A stretch of 6,780 bases of DNA, taken from NCBI GenBank assembly GCA_025457805.1, contig JALOTR010000154.1, forward strand, positions 1-6,780. The letters are read 5' to 3'. Under the pieces are notes generated by a model. That model was given only the letters and a program-made list of their open reading frames with translations, ran no database searches and was not told where the DNA came from. The position numbers and the translations under genes were made by a program. Of this stretch, positions 6,620 to 6,780 are shown piece by piece (the stretch's first letter is position 1; each line of letters begins with the position of its first letter). This DNA is from Akkermansiaceae bacterium (GTDB lineage: Bacteria > Verrucomicrobiota > Verrucomicrobiia > Verrucomicrobiales > Akkermansiaceae).

Positions 6620-6780
6620 ATGGAAGCGGGTCGCAACAAAATTTCCTTAATCGTCGTCGCTCTTATCGTGACGGTTGCTGTTCCCTGTGTTGCTGGCACC
6701 CTTGGATGTGCAAATGAAGTTGGTGAGCTATCAGCCGACAACGTCTCCTGGATTCTTATCTGCAGTTCAATTCCGCTGAT
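6620..6780 (+). CDS. Putative membrane/exported protein, N-terminal part; possible ammonium transporter start
   Basis: An ATG at 6620 opens a frame of 53 codons that runs off the right edge. Residues 1-7 are polar and basic (Arg5, Lys7) and 8-25 are a hydrophobic stretch (ISLIVVALIVTVAV then PCVA), which looks like a signal peptide. A short loop follows (26-40), then a second hydrophobic stretch beginning 'ADNVSWILICSSIPL' (39-53). This pattern recalls Amt/Rh ammonium transporters, which often have a cleavable signal and then 'xDTAWILxSxALVLLMT' as the first helix. The similarity is short, so the call is tentative; any multi-pass inner membrane protein with a signal peptide would fit. Codon use is more AT-rich (TTA, CTA, CTT, ATT) than in the neighbouring genes. 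The purine-rich GCAAGAAA just upstream is only a weak ribosome binding site. Confidence 0.4.
   Translation, partial: MEAGRNKISLIVVALIVTVAVPCVAGTLGCANEVGELSADNVSWILICSSIPL

Noticed and set aside
6382..6717. 111-aa plus-strand frame from a GTG after the giant gene
   Set aside because: It has low-complexity, Ser/Arg/Cys-rich composition with no motif, overlaps the better frame at 6620 in another phase, and has no ribosome binding site.

Overview
The window most likely comes from a Verrucomicrobiota chromosome, plausibly the Akkermansiaceae / Luteolibacter side of the phylum. This rests on the high-GC, C/G-ending codon use, on a FGGY kinase that resembles verrucomicrobial xylulokinases as I remember them, and on a very large secreted protein whose C-terminus carries the Asp-rich 'DxDxDGLxNLLEF' cassette common on exported proteins of this phylum. 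No rRNA, tRNA, CRISPR array, transposase or phage gene is visible.

Layout. Bases 1-377 (minus strand) hold the N-terminal 125 codons of a DUF374-type lysophospholipid acyltransferase, which runs off the left edge. Directly upstream on the same strand, overlapping it by the four bases GTGA, is a 499-aa FGGY carbohydrate kinase homologue (374-1873). The kinase looks like a xylulokinase along its whole length, but nearly every catalytic motif is altered, so it is probably a pseudokinase or a strongly re-purposed enzyme. A 311-bp divergent intergenic region (1874-2184) separates this pair from a 1389-aa exported protein on the plus strand (2185-6354). That protein has a signal peptide, two tandem copies of a ~190-aa beta-rich module, a large propeller-like core, two copies of a ~210-aa module, and the C-terminal cassette. 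After about 265 bp with no convincing gene, an AT-richer reading frame starts at 6620 and leaves the right edge. It encodes a signal-like hydrophobic segment and a stretch reminiscent of the first helix of Amt ammonium transporters, but the call is tentative.

How the genes relate. The kinase homologue and the acyltransferase are almost certainly translationally coupled. No substrate link between them is evident, and the kinase homologue may have a regulatory or sugar-sensing role. The large exported protein is transcribed divergently. It is probably a cell-surface or periplasmic carbohydrate-related protein, but no enzymatic family could be assigned from sequence alone. The two most interesting points are the motif-by-motif loss of the kinase active site in an otherwise intact frame, and the double internal duplication of the giant protein, in which only the first copy of the second module keeps a histidine cluster.
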